Source: Salinimicrobium sp. TH3 (GTDB taxonomy: Bacteria > Bacteroidota > Bacteroidia > Flavobacteriales > Flavobacteriaceae). From it: 64,000 nt of DNA. Shown here in pieces: positions 44,987 to 53,781 of this stretch. Location: assembly GCF_026676115.1 (NCBI RefSeq), contig NZ_JAPONB010000002.1:124001-188000 (forward strand). The letters run 5' to 3'. The notes under the pieces were generated by a model. That model did no database searches. It was given only the letters and a program-made list of their open reading frames with translations, and was not told the origin of the DNA. Each line of letters starts with the position of its first letter. The first letter of the stretch is position 1. Made by a program: the position numbers and the translations under genes.

Positions 44987-45513
44987 ATGTCTGCCAAAAA
45001 TGTCATTTTCGAAAAGCTTTCTCCAAAAGAACTTCAGGAGCTCAAAGAATTAAGCAGGAAAACCTTCACCGATGCCTTTGGTGCCGACAATAATCCCGAT
45101 GATCTCGAAGCCTATCTAAATTCTGCTTTTGGAGAAGAGAATCTACGACTGGAGTTATTGAATCCGCTTTCAGAGTTTTACTTCGCAAAATTGAAGGTGA
45201 GACTGTGGGTTATTTCAAGATCAACCTGGGAGATGCACAAACAGATTTCCGGAAGGAAGACGCGATGGAACTTGAGCGAATTTATGTAAAAAAGGCTTTT
45301 CAGAATAAACAGATTGGGCAAAAGATGCTCGATGAGGTGATAGAAATGGCTGTACAACGAAAAATGAGATACCTATGGCTTGGAGTCTGGGAGAAAAATA
45401 CCAGGGCGATCAACTTCTATCTAAGGAATAATTTCCAACACAACGGCTCACATCCTTACATGGTGGGCAGGGATCTGCAAACAGATAAGATCATGAAACT
45501 GCAGCTCCTTTAA
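44987..45513 (+). pseudogene. GNAT-family N-acetyltransferase split by a frameshift
   Basis: Two frames together encode one GNAT protein of about 175 residues. The first frame (from ATG 44987) gives KTFTDAFGADNNPDDLEAYL and runs correctly through NPLSEFYFAKL near 45193. Sense then continues in the next frame as EGETVGYFKINLGDAQTDF, then RIYVKKAFQNKQIGQKMLDE (the acetyl-CoA site) to the stop at 45513. A single missing base near 45192-45195 (TTGAAGG where TTGGAAGG would restore the frame) explains the break. Either a real inactivating mutation or an assembly error; the rest looks undecayed. Confidence 0.88.
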
Positions 45514-45521
45514 GTAAAGAA

Positions 45522-45552
45522 GGAGCCAAAAATGAATTTTTGGCCCCTCTTC
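45522..45552. terminator. Hairpin between the GNAT and OmpA-type genes
   Basis: GCCAAAAAT (45525-45533) and ATTTTTGGC (45536-45544) form a tight stem between two convergent genes. There is no long T run, so it is a weak terminator candidate; it is also a member of the CAAAAATG palindrome family. Confidence 0.5.
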
Positions 45553-45570
45553 AATATTTTCCAAAATTAT

Positions 45571-46536
45571 TTATTCCATCTCCTGCAGCAATTTTTCGAT
45601 CTCATCCAGTTTTGGAGTTAAAATAACTTCAATCCTTCGATTCTTAGCACGCCCCTCGGCAGTATCATTTGAAGCAACCGGAGCATATTCACCTCTTCCC
45701 GCAGCTGTAAGGTTCTGCGGATCGATATTCGCATTTTCACGCAGCAATTGAACTATTGCAGTAGCACGCTTAGTGGAAAGATCCCAATTGTCTGTCAACT
45801 GGCCGCTGCCATTATAAGGCACATTATCTGTATGGCCTTCTATAAGAACAGCAATATCGGGATTTTGAGCAAGAACAGAGGCCAGCTGTTGTACTGCCCT
45901 TCTTCCTTCGGAGCCAACTGCCCAACTACCAGAGCTAAACAAAAGCTTGTTTTCCATGGAAACATAAACTTTTCCATCCCTCTGTTCAACGGTTAATCCT
46001 TTTCCTTCAAAATTTACAAGAGCCTTGGAAATAGCATTTTTAAGGGCATTCATTTTTGCATCTTTTGCCGCAATCACACCCTCAAGTTCATCCACACGCT
46101 TAGACCGTGCAGCAAGATCTTTCTGTAGTTTTTCAAGACGGGTCTTTTCAGCAAGCAGCGCTTGTTCCTTTGCATCCAGTTCTGCCAAAAGCTGGCGGTT
46201 TCTCTTTGAATTTTCAGCAAGGGCAGAAGAACTGTTAGCTTCAAGGGCATCATATGAAGCCTTTAGCTTTTCATAACTGGTTTTCGTGGTGTTATATTCC
46301 TGCTGTAAACGGTCTCTTTCGGCTATGGCCTGTGCATATTCTGCCTGTAAGGCTGTCAAATCGGCCTCATTTTGCCGGTTTCTTTCTTGAAGATCCTCAA
46401 ATTCCCGGGACAACTCGCGGTTTTCTTCCTGCAACTGGGCATGTTGACTCTCGAGGTCCTTGTAAACTTTAGAGGAAACACAAGAGGTAAGAAAAAGTGA
46501 ACTACTTACAAAAGCTAAAAAAAGATGTCTTTTCAT
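45571..46536 (-). CDS. OmpA-family lipoprotein with coiled coil
   Basis: Outer-membrane lipoprotein of 321 residues. The lipobox LTSC gives Cys19. Residues about 25-165 are a long heptad-rich coiled coil (Glu/Gln/Leu/Arg-rich), and residues about 195-310 are an OmpA/MotB peptidoglycan-binding domain with LIEGHTDNVPYNG, LSTKRATAIVQLL and GRAKNRRIEVIL. Such proteins tie the outer membrane to the cell wall. It is convergent with the GNAT locus and upstream of nothing else on its strand. Confidence 0.93.
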   Translation of the reverse strand: MKRHLFLAFVSSSLFLTSCVSSKVYKDLESQHAQLQEENRELSREFEDLQERNRQNEADLTALQAEYAQAIAERDRLQQEYNTTKTSYEKLKASYDALEANSSSALAENSKRNRQLLAELDAKEQALLAEKTRLEKLQKDLAARSKRVDELEGVIAAKDAKMNALKNAISKALVNFEGKGLTVEQRDGKVYVSMENKLLFSSGSWAVGSEGRRAVQQLASVLAQNPDIAVLIEGHTDNVPYNGSGQLTDNWDLSTKRATAIVQLLRENANIDPQNLTAAGRGEYAPVASNDTAEGRAKNRRIEVILTPKLDEIEKLLQEME

Positions 46537-46557
46537 AAAAAGAGGGTTTGGTTTGAT

Positions 46558-47319
46558 CTAAGTTAATTCGAGAAGAACGGGACAGTGGTCACTATGTTGT
46601 GCCTCGGGCAAAATTACCGCACGCTCAAGGCGGTCTTTTAAAGGCTCGCTTACCATGTTGTAGTCAATTCTCCATCCTTTATTGTTTCCGCGGGCGCCGG
46701 CACGGTAGCTCCACCATGAGTAGTGGCCGGGATCTGAATTAAAATGCCTGAAGGAATCTACGAATCCACTTTTAATAAAATCCCCAATCCATTCCCTTTC
46801 TACAGGTAAAAACCCTGAAGTGTTTTTTAATCTTACGGGATCGTGAATATCTATTTCTTCATGACAAATATTATAATCTCCACATATTACTAAATGCGGA
46901 ATCTCCTGTTTTAACTCATCAACATACTTCTGAAAATCGGCCATGTACTGGAGCTTATGTTCAAGACGGGCAATATTGGTGCCCGAAGGTAAGTACAAGC
47001 TCATTACTGACAAATCATCGAAATCCACTCTTACATTACGGCCTTCAAAATCCATATAATCGATCCCGGTTCCAAAGACAACATTCTTTGGTTCTTCTTT
47101 GCTAAGTATAGCCACCCCGCTGTATCCTTTCTTTACAGCCGGAAACCAGGAATTGTATTTATATCCCAGATCTTCAAAGGGTTCATGGTCAAATTGTTCG
47201 GGAGTAGCTTTAATTTCCTGAAGGCAAACTACATCGGCATCGGTCTTTTCGAGCCAGTCTATAAATCCTTTTTTAATAGCAGCCCTTATTCCATTAACGT
47301 TATATGAAATGATCTTCAT
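46558..47319 (-). CDS. xth: Exodeoxyribonuclease III (AP endonuclease)
   Basis: Base-excision-repair AP endonuclease and 3' exonuclease, 253 residues. Start set at MKIISYNVNGIRAA, the family N-terminus; an upstream in-frame ATG adds 11 residues without homology. Active-site pieces are VVCLQEIKA (metal Glu), ICGDYNICHEEID and HSDHCPVLLEL with the catalytic His. It stands between the OmpA-type and the T9SS cargo genes on the same strand. Confidence 0.95.
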   Translation of the reverse strand: MKIISYNVNGIRAAIKKGFIDWLEKTDADVVCLQEIKATPEQFDHEPFEDLGYKYNSWFPAVKKGYSGVAILSKEEPKNVVFGTGIDYMDFEGRNVRVDFDDLSVMSLYLPSGTNIARLEHKLQYMADFQKYVDELKQEIPHLVICGDYNICHEEIDIHDPVRLKNTSGFLPVEREWIGDFIKSGFVDSFRHFNSDPGHYSWWSYRAGARGNNKGWRIDYNMVSEPLKDRLERAVILPEAQHSDHCPVLLELT

Positions 47320-47397
47320 TCTTCTAATTTTATTGCTGTCCAAAAATAGCATTTTTGAACGGCTCTTCAGAAGGAATGGAAGGGGAGTTTTCCCTAG

Positions 47398-50382
47398 TTA
47401 ATGAACAATGATCCGTTTTACCTTCCCCTCATCTCGGGTACCGATACGCACAAGGTAAACTCCTGAAGCTGCATAAGACATATCGAGCACGTAATCATAA
47501 CCTATCGCTCCTTTTTTAATCATCGCCTCCACAAGTTTTTGCCCCAGCATATCATGTACAGTGAGCCATAGTGGGCGCTGGTAAGGCGTGGTGAAGTTAA
47601 GTTCGAAAATATCCTCTTCGGAAGAACTTATGATGAATTCTCCCTGCTGTAATTCAGATTCTTTAATTCCGTCTACCAGCACCACCGTATAATCTTCTGT
47701 AGTACCAAATTCCATCACACTGCATGGATCATTGAGCTCCCCCTCATACCTTGAGCTCACATCTCCTGCCCTGGCCCGCAGAATGTGTTCTCCTAAGGGT
47801 GCATTTTCCGGAAGGGTAAATTCAAATACGGTTACGGCTGAAGAAGAAGTAATATCTCCAGATCTTACCAATTGCTCTTCGGGTTCAAAGACCGCATTAT
47901 CATTAAAGTCTATCCACATCGAAAATTCACTGCTGCTACCCGATCTTACACCAACAAAATAAGTCTCCCTGTTTACATCAAGTCTCGTTGAGATGCCGAG
48001 GAAATTATTATAACCGTCATCGCAATATATATTTTCGTTGACAATATCTTCTAAATAGAAGCTGTTGATCCCATCTCCAAAAGCACAGGAGGAACCTACA
48101 GGAATACAGTTAAGTTGGGCAATTGTTTTAATTACCCCATCATTGGTGGTGTCACTGTCGCCTCCAAGGTACGTGGATGCTTCGATGATATATTTTCCAT
48201 TTGCCGAAAAATCATATGAGCTATTAAATGTGTAAGTTAATTGATCACCTACTTCAAGATTATCAGTCACAGTTTCGGTAACAAGATCACCTCCATTGAC
48301 ACTGTAACCTACATCGAAATTGGTTTGAGGTTCCCCTCCAAAATTTTCTATGGTTACTACAATATTTTCCATTCCCAGGTTTGAGGATGTCTCCGGGTGT
48401 ACGATGCTGGTTACGCCTATATCTTTTGGTGGAAGATTAATTATCCTGGCAGACAAAGTATCATTTACCGAATTCATATCCCCCTCCAGTTCTGTACCCA
48501 CTGTTAGCTCGTACTCTTCACCAGGATTTGATAGATCAACAGTTTCTGAAAATGTGAACTCCACCTGATCTGTAGAAGGAATAGTACCGCTGAAAGTTTC
48601 AGTAATAATTTCCCCTTCGTTCACCTGAAAATAAACAGGAAAATTACTTTGAGGCTGGCTTCCGAAATTCCTTATACTTACCCTAATGTTTTCACTGGCT
48701 GAAAGTGTAGAGGATACGGGTGAAATTATTTGAGTGACCCCCACATCTTTTGTAAACTGCGGAGCCAGCTTAAACACTCCCACTCGATTCAGGCGGGAAC
48801 CGGGCCTAAAATATTCCCCGTTATACCAAAAAGTTTCATTGTCTACAGGATCTATGCTGGTATGGGCATAATCCCCGTATCTGTTGCTTTCACTCGGCGA
48901 TGTACTTTCAATTAAAGTGACTTCCTGCAGGGTCATAAGATTTGGAGGATCGTTAAAGAAACGACCGGTGAACTTAAGGGAAGGAAGAACGGGGGATTCG
49001 GGATTATCATCAACTACAGTAAATCCCATTCCTATATTGCCATGCTTGTCAATATTGATGCTACCACACCAGCGATCATTTAAATCGGGGGCATAAGTCC
49101 CCTCCTGAAAAATAGACCAGGGCTGATTTTCTCCGGTTTGCCGCAGTTCATACCACCTTATTCCGGCGTGTTCTGCCTGCGAAGGGTCCACATCAACCAC
49201 AAAATTAAAAACAACGGAATTATGGCCATCAAACCTTCTGTAAGAGGTGGGATACATTAAAGCTCCCTGGAGGGCATCGAGATCGGGATTCCCAAAAGGC
49301 TGGGGCAAATTTGAAAATCCCCCGCCATCAAATGTACTTTTGAATGGAGTGAGACCTTCATTAGGAGTAATTTCCTGAGATTCCCTTATGGTGGAATTCT
49401 GAAGGTTATTCCAATCCACGTTAACAAGCCAGATCTTAAGATGATCAATGTTCACTCCCATCCAGGAATCATCCTGAAAATAAATGACCGGCATATTTCC
49501 TGGTGGTGGTGGAACATTGCCGGTGGCGTTAAGAGCAGCAGGGCTGTAAAAACCATTATTTCTCACCCCGGGAAGAGGAAAACCTACATGCTTTGCCGCC
49601 TCTCCCTGCAACATCTTATCTCTTTCCAGCACATAAACCACTTCAGTAATTTCGGGATCATCCAGGTCTTGATTTGTCGTGACATAGTACCCGTCGCTCC
49701 AGACGAAATATTTTGGATAATCGGGGAAAGTTCCAGTAGCAAACCTATAGGTATACCAGCCATCATTCACAGGATCGGGACCACGTGAAATAGCCACCAG
49801 CAATGCATTCGTAGGATCATTCTTATTAGGACACCCCCTGGTAGGATCATATGGGCAGCCTGCAAACTGGGTTATAAGGAAACGGTCGGCAAATTGATCA
49901 TACAACACTATGGGGTCCCCCAGTCTTTCTCCCGAAAATTCCCCTCCCAGGGAGGAAAGATCTGTAGGTGGCAGGAGCAAATTTCCCTGTTTATCAAAAA
50001 CCGAAAATCCCGAATTGTATGCATTGACATAATGATTGGGACCGGCAGCCCCTGTAGGATCTGTTGGTGTATGAAAGAGGTTGGCGGCATCAAAAGAAAT
50101 AATTGCCTGTTTTAAGGGAATGGATCCTTTCTTCTCCTGAAGGGCTGCGTCTTGACCTTTTGGAAATCCTTTACCCGGCACCACCCTGTTTGCAGTCCGG
50201 TTTTTTGGATTTACTTCCTTTCTTTCACTAATTGCCGGAATCAATTCCTTCGCCGAAAGTGGAGCAGAAACAGAAGGTTCTGAAAGCCCTTGCGATATAG
50301 GCCCCAAAATTTCTTTGTCCTGGGCGCTAACCTGCAAACCAGCAATAAAGAGGAGCAAAAGAAGGAAATAATTTTTCACCAT
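47398..50382 (-). CDS. Large secreted protein with CARDB-like repeats, GEVED domain and T9SS tail
   Basis: Exported protein of 994 residues. A signal peptide (about 1-20) is followed by a large N-terminal region with repeated FDxxxxF-like strands (for example TDPTGAAGPNHYVNAYN). Two CARDB-like repeats (about 545-640 and 655-750) have SIRNFGSQPQSNFPVYF and TIENFGGEPQTNFDVGY. A GEVED domain (about 800-880, FSMWIDFNDNAVFEPEEQLV) is followed by a type A type IX secretion sorting domain at the C-terminus (MLGQKLVEA, then GVYLVRIGT). It is probably anchored on or released from the cell surface. The true ligand or substrate is unknown; no enzymatic motif is visible. Confidence 0.88.
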   Translation of the reverse strand: MVKNYFLLLLLFIAGLQVSAQDKEILGPISQGLSEPSVSAPLSAKELIPAISERKEVNPKNRTANRVVPGKGFPKGQDAALQEKKGSIPLKQAIISFDAANLFHTPTDPTGAAGPNHYVNAYNSGFSVFDKQGNLLLPPTDLSSLGGEFSGERLGDPIVLYDQFADRFLITQFAGCPYDPTRGCPNKNDPTNALLVAISRGPDPVNDGWYTYRFATGTFPDYPKYFVWSDGYYVTTNQDLDDPEITEVVYVLERDKMLQGEAAKHVGFPLPGVRNNGFYSPAALNATGNVPPPPGNMPVIYFQDDSWMGVNIDHLKIWLVNVDWNNLQNSTIRESQEITPNEGLTPFKSTFDGGGFSNLPQPFGNPDLDALQGALMYPTSYRRFDGHNSVVFNFVVDVDPSQAEHAGIRWYELRQTGENQPWSIFQEGTYAPDLNDRWCGSINIDKHGNIGMGFTVVDDNPESPVLPSLKFTGRFFNDPPNLMTLQEVTLIESTSPSESNRYGDYAHTSIDPVDNETFWYNGEYFRPGSRLNRVGVFKLAPQFTKDVGVTQIISPVSSTLSASENIRVSIRNFGSQPQSNFPVYFQVNEGEIITETFSGTIPSTDQVEFTFSETVDLSNPGEEYELTVGTELEGDMNSVNDTLSARIINLPPKDIGVTSIVHPETSSNLGMENIVVTIENFGGEPQTNFDVGYSVNGGDLVTETVTDNLEVGDQLTYTFNSSYDFSANGKYIIEASTYLGGDSDTTNDGVIKTIAQLNCIPVGSSCAFGDGINSFYLEDIVNENIYCDDGYNNFLGISTRLDVNRETYFVGVRSGSSSEFSMWIDFNDNAVFEPEEQLVRSGDITSSSAVTVFEFTLPENAPLGEHILRARAGDVSSRYEGELNDPCSVMEFGTTEDYTVVLVDGIKESELQQGEFIISSSEEDIFELNFTTPYQRPLWLTVHDMLGQKLVEAMIKKGAIGYDYVLDMSYAASGVYLVRIGTRDEGKVKRIIVH

Positions 50383-50432
50383 GGAAGAACCTTTAACCTC
50401 TAAATTTAATGATTTAGAATGAGTAGAAACAA

Positions 50433-50467
50433 AAAAAAGAACAATTCGGCAGGAATTGTTCTTTTTT
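50433..50467 (-). terminator. Terminator of glyS
   Basis: AAAAAAGAACAATT and AATTGTTCTTTTTT form a near-perfect stem with a seven-base loop and runs of A and T on both sides, 24 bp beyond the glyS stop on the minus strand. Confidence 0.88.
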
Positions 50468-50490
50468 AACTCATTTTAGACAGATAAAAA

Positions 50491-52029
50491 CTACTTTTTT
50501 AACCAGTGCTTAAAATTGGTTTCCTCTGCAATTACTTTTGAAATTTCAGAAATAGGTATTCTTTTTTGTTCCATGGTGTCACGAAACCTTACAGTCACGG
50601 TACGATCTTCAAGAGATTCGTGATCTACAGTGATACACAGCGGAGTACCGGCGGCATCCTGACGTCTATACCTGCGACCAATGGCATCCTTCTCATCATA
50701 CTGTACATTGAAATCCCATTTAAGATCTTCAATGATCTCCTGCGCCAATTCGGGTAGACCGTCTTTTTTCACCAATGGCAGTACAGCTGCCTTATTAGGA
50801 GCTAAAATAGCCGGCAACTTGAGAACGGTTCTAGTGCTGCCGTCTTCAAGCTCCTCTTCCTTAAGTGAAGCTGAGAGTACAGCCAGGAACATCCTGTCCA
50901 GTCCTATTGAAGTCTCAATTACATAAGGCACATAATTCTCCTTAAGTTCGGGATCATAGAACCTCAATTTTCTTCCCGAGAATTCTTCGTGTGCCTTCAG
51001 GTCAAAATCGGTACGGGAATGAATACCTTCAAGCTCTTTAAATCCAAATGGAAAATTAAATTCTATATCTGTTGCGGCGTTCGCATAATGCGCAAGTTTC
51101 TCATGGTCATGGAAGCGATAATTCTCCTCGCCCAAGCCCAGTGAAAAATGCCATTTTTGACGCACCTCTTTCCAGTGTTCATACCACTTAAGTTCTTCCC
51201 CTGGGCGAACAAAATATTGCATCTCCATCTGCTCAAATTCGCGCATTCTAAAGATGAACTGCCTTGCGACTATTTCATTTCTAAAAGCTTTGCCGGTTTG
51301 AGCAATCCCAAAGGGAATTTTCATTCTTCCGGTCTTTTGCACATTGGAAAAATTTACAAAAATTCCCTGTGCTGTCTCCGGCCTAAGATAGAGATCAGAT
51401 GCAGTTTCAGAAGAAGCTCCCAGTTTTGTACCGAACATGAGATTAAACTGCCGCACCTCTGTCCAGTTTTTAGAACCTGTCTCAGGATCGGCGATCCCAA
51501 GTTCTTCAATAAGTGCTTTTACATCCTTAAGATCTTCATTTGTGAGGGAGCGGCCTAATCGTTCCAAAATCTCTTTTCTCTCAGACAAATATCGCTTGAC
51601 CCGGTCATTAGTATTTATAAACTGCCCCTCATCAAAGGCTTCTCCAAAACGCTTGCGCGCCTTTTCAATTTCTTTCTGAGCTTTCTGCAGGATCTTTTCG
51701 GCATGATCTTCCACCAAAACATCGGCCCTGTAACGCTTTTTTGAATCCTTATTGTCGATCAAAGGATCATTAAAGGCATCAACGTGACCAGATGCCTTCC
51801 AGGTTGTGGGATGCATGAGAATAGCGGCATCAATGCCTACAATCTCCTGGTGCAGTTGCACCATGCTCTTCCACCAGTATTCTCTGATATTTTTTTTAAG
51901 CTCTGCTCCATTCTGCCCGTAGTCGTAAACTGCGCTAAGGCCGTCATAAATTTCGGAAGAAGCAAAAATATACCCATACTCTTTAGCATGGGAAATAACG
52001 TTTTTAAATAAATCTTCTTGTTTTGCCAT
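50491..52029 (-). CDS. glyS: Glycine--tRNA ligase (alpha2 type)
   Basis: Single-chain class II synthetase of 512 residues, the eukaryote/Gram-positive-like homodimeric form rather than the two-subunit glyQ/glyS form. Motif 2 is visible as GIAQTGKAFRNEI, with RQFIFRMREFEQMEMQYF following, motif 3 as IGLDRMFLAVL, and the C-terminal anticodon-binding domain as LAPNKAAVLPLV. It charges tRNA-Gly in the cytosol. Its neighbours, the coiled-coil gene and comF, are on both strands upstream. Confidence 0.97.
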   Translation of the reverse strand: MAKQEDLFKNVISHAKEYGYIFASSEIYDGLSAVYDYGQNGAELKKNIREYWWKSMVQLHQEIVGIDAAILMHPTTWKASGHVDAFNDPLIDNKDSKKRYRADVLVEDHAEKILQKAQKEIEKARKRFGEAFDEGQFINTNDRVKRYLSERKEILERLGRSLTNEDLKDVKALIEELGIADPETGSKNWTEVRQFNLMFGTKLGASSETASDLYLRPETAQGIFVNFSNVQKTGRMKIPFGIAQTGKAFRNEIVARQFIFRMREFEQMEMQYFVRPGEELKWYEHWKEVRQKWHFSLGLGEENYRFHDHEKLAHYANAATDIEFNFPFGFKELEGIHSRTDFDLKAHEEFSGRKLRFYDPELKENYVPYVIETSIGLDRMFLAVLSASLKEEELEDGSTRTVLKLPAILAPNKAAVLPLVKKDGLPELAQEIIEDLKWDFNVQYDEKDAIGRRYRRQDAAGTPLCITVDHESLEDRTVTVRFRDTMEQKRIPISEISKVIAEETNFKHWLKK

Positions 52030-52040
52030 AGAGCAAAAAT

Positions 52041-52071
52041 AAAAAAACCGCCCCGATTCAAGACAGGGCGG
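52041..52071 (-). terminator. Terminator of the coiled-coil membrane protein gene
   Basis: On the minus strand CCGCCCTG and CGGGGCGG form a GC-rich stem followed by TTTTTTT, 23 bp beyond the stop codon at 52095 and just before glyS. Confidence 0.88.
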
Positions 52072-52094
52072 CAGGATTAATTGTTTTTTTTGTT

Positions 52095-52976
52095 TTATCT
52101 AAGACTAAACCCGGTTGCACCTATAAGGTTTGTTCCTTCATAGACCAGTACTTTATAAGATCCTTCAATAAGACGATCTGAATTTGTATTGGCCAAAAGG
52201 CAAACATCAAGCTCCTCGTTTTCGTAGAAAACTTTAGTTGAAGCGCTGTAAACCATGACACCACCTTCATGCTGAACGGCAATTTGATCTCCCACCAATT
52301 CGTTGTTGGGGTTATAAACCTGGACATAAAGCTCCTTATCTCCCGAAGAGGCAAGGGAATTTGGTGTGATGGTAAAGCAGGTTCTTATTTTATCCACTCT
52401 ACGCGTGCGGTCATTTTCTACAAGCCTGCCGCTGTTTCTTTCAATTACTCCTTCCCCTCTCAGGTTACTTACCTTGAGTTGGGCGGCACGATCGATCTTG
52501 GACGCCATAGTTTGAGTTTGAACCTGAAGGGAATCAGAGATCCTGGTCCTCTCCAGCAACATGTTGTTTGTGCTGTCAATTTCGGTTATAAGCCGCTGGT
52601 TTTGATTGCTCAAACTATCCACTACCCTAAAAAGCTGTTCTTTCTCTGCCTTAAGGTTACTCACTTCACGTCGATAACGAGAGATAAGAGCCAAATTGGC
52701 TTCCATATCCTGCACAGAATCTCGCAAGGCAACTATTCTGCCTCTCGCTGCACTTAATTCAGAGTCAAGCCCTTCATTTTCTGCAATAGCCTCATCATAC
52801 TTTACTATCAAATCATTGAGCTCTCCTTCTATAACAGCTTTCTCCTGCTGAAGTAACTCCTGATTCTCCTTTTCGTCATTATAAAATTTAATGGTATAAA
52901 TACCCAGTGCAATCAAAGCGACTGCCAAGACCCCGGTTAAGATCTTTAAGGCATTATTACTCTTCTGATCCGACAT
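52095..52976 (-). CDS. Membrane-anchored coiled-coil protein, unknown
   Basis: Protein of 293 residues. One N-terminal membrane helix (about residues 11-30, with a short cytoplasmic basic tail) is followed by a long coiled coil (about 34-165, heptads rich in Glu, Leu, Asn and Ser) and a globular C-terminal domain (about 190-293) with KIRTCFTITPNSLASSGDKE and DVCLLANTNSDRLIEGSYK. It probably extends into the periplasm. I do not recognise a family. It is separate from glyS by a strong terminator and is divergent from comF. Confidence 0.8.
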   Translation of the reverse strand: MSDQKSNNALKILTGVLAVALIALGIYTIKFYNDEKENQELLQQEKAVIEGELNDLIVKYDEAIAENEGLDSELSAARGRIVALRDSVQDMEANLALISRYRREVSNLKAEKEQLFRVVDSLSNQNQRLITEIDSTNNMLLERTRISDSLQVQTQTMASKIDRAAQLKVSNLRGEGVIERNSGRLVENDRTRRVDKIRTCFTITPNSLASSGDKELYVQVYNPNNELVGDQIAVQHEGGVMVYSASTKVFYENEELDVCLLANTNSDRLIEGSYKVLVYEGTNLIGATGFSLR

Positions 52977-53049
52977 AACAATTGTTTTTTAACGGTTTAG
53001 TTTTGTAAATTTAAGAGTTTTAATCAGGCCAAGACCAATTTGTTAACAA

Positions 53050-53730
53050 ATGTTTCACGATTTCCTTAACCTTCTCTACCCTAAACTATGCAATTCATGT
53101 GAATCCACCTTGAAAACCAATGAAAATATTCTTTGTACCTCCTGCCTTCATGAGTTACCGATAGCCGATCATCATCTTGAAAAAGATAATCCTGTAGAGA
53201 AAATTTTCTACGGAAGAATTCCCGTTGAAAATGCCACCTCCCTTCTGTTATTTGAAAAGAAAGGGATGGTTCAAAAGCTAATTCATAACCTCAAATATCG
53301 TGGCCACAAGGAAATAGGTCCATTTTTAGGCACCTGGCTGGGAAGCGAATTAAAGGAAATCCCTGCATGGCAGAAAATCACAATGGTAATTCCTGTACCG
53401 CTACATCAAAAAAAGCTAAGAATAAGAGGTTTTAACCAGGTGGCCGGCTTTGGTGAGGAGATCGCCAAAGCATTTGAAGTGCCATACCGGGAAGACCTCT
53501 TGCTTAAAATCACCGCCACAAAAACTCAAACCCTTAAAAAAAGACTCGCCCGCTGGGGCACCATCGATGAGACCTTTGTAGTGAAAGATCCCGGTATCCT
53601 GGAAAATGCCCACGTGCTGCTGGTAGATGATCTGGTTACTACAGGCGCAACTCTTGAGGCTTGTGCCCATAAACTGCTCCAAATTCCAAATCTTAAAATA
53701 AGTATAGCTACCATGGCCGTTACCCATTAG
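53050..53730 (+). CDS. ComF-family phosphoribosyltransferase-like protein
   Basis: Protein of 226 residues. An N-terminal Cys motif (LCNSCESTLKTNENILCTSC) probably binds zinc, and the C-terminal PRTase fold has the signature VLLVDDLVTTGATLEA. VIPVPLHQKKLRIRGFNQ is typical of ComF. In naturally competent bacteria ComF helps DNA uptake; elsewhere its role is not clear. It is divergent from the coiled-coil gene with a 73-bp gap and is followed by the Ig-like lipoprotein gene. Confidence 0.92.
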   Translation: MFHDFLNLLYPKLCNSCESTLKTNENILCTSCLHELPIADHHLEKDNPVEKIFYGRIPVENATSLLLFEKKGMVQKLIHNLKYRGHKEIGPFLGTWLGSELKEIPAWQKITMVIPVPLHQKKLRIRGFNQVAGFGEEIAKAFEVPYREDLLLKITATKTQTLKKRLARWGTIDETFVVKDPGILENAHVLLVDDLVTTGATLEACAHKLLQIPNLKISIATMAVTH

Positions 53731-53781
53731 CTACTTCAGGATTAAAAGAATAAATTGTTTCTTTGTACCAAATATCTCATT

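Noticed and set aside
44987-45513. Programmed frameshift in the GNAT gene
   Set aside because: No slippery heptamer or downstream stem seen at the junction; a single missing base explains it more simply.
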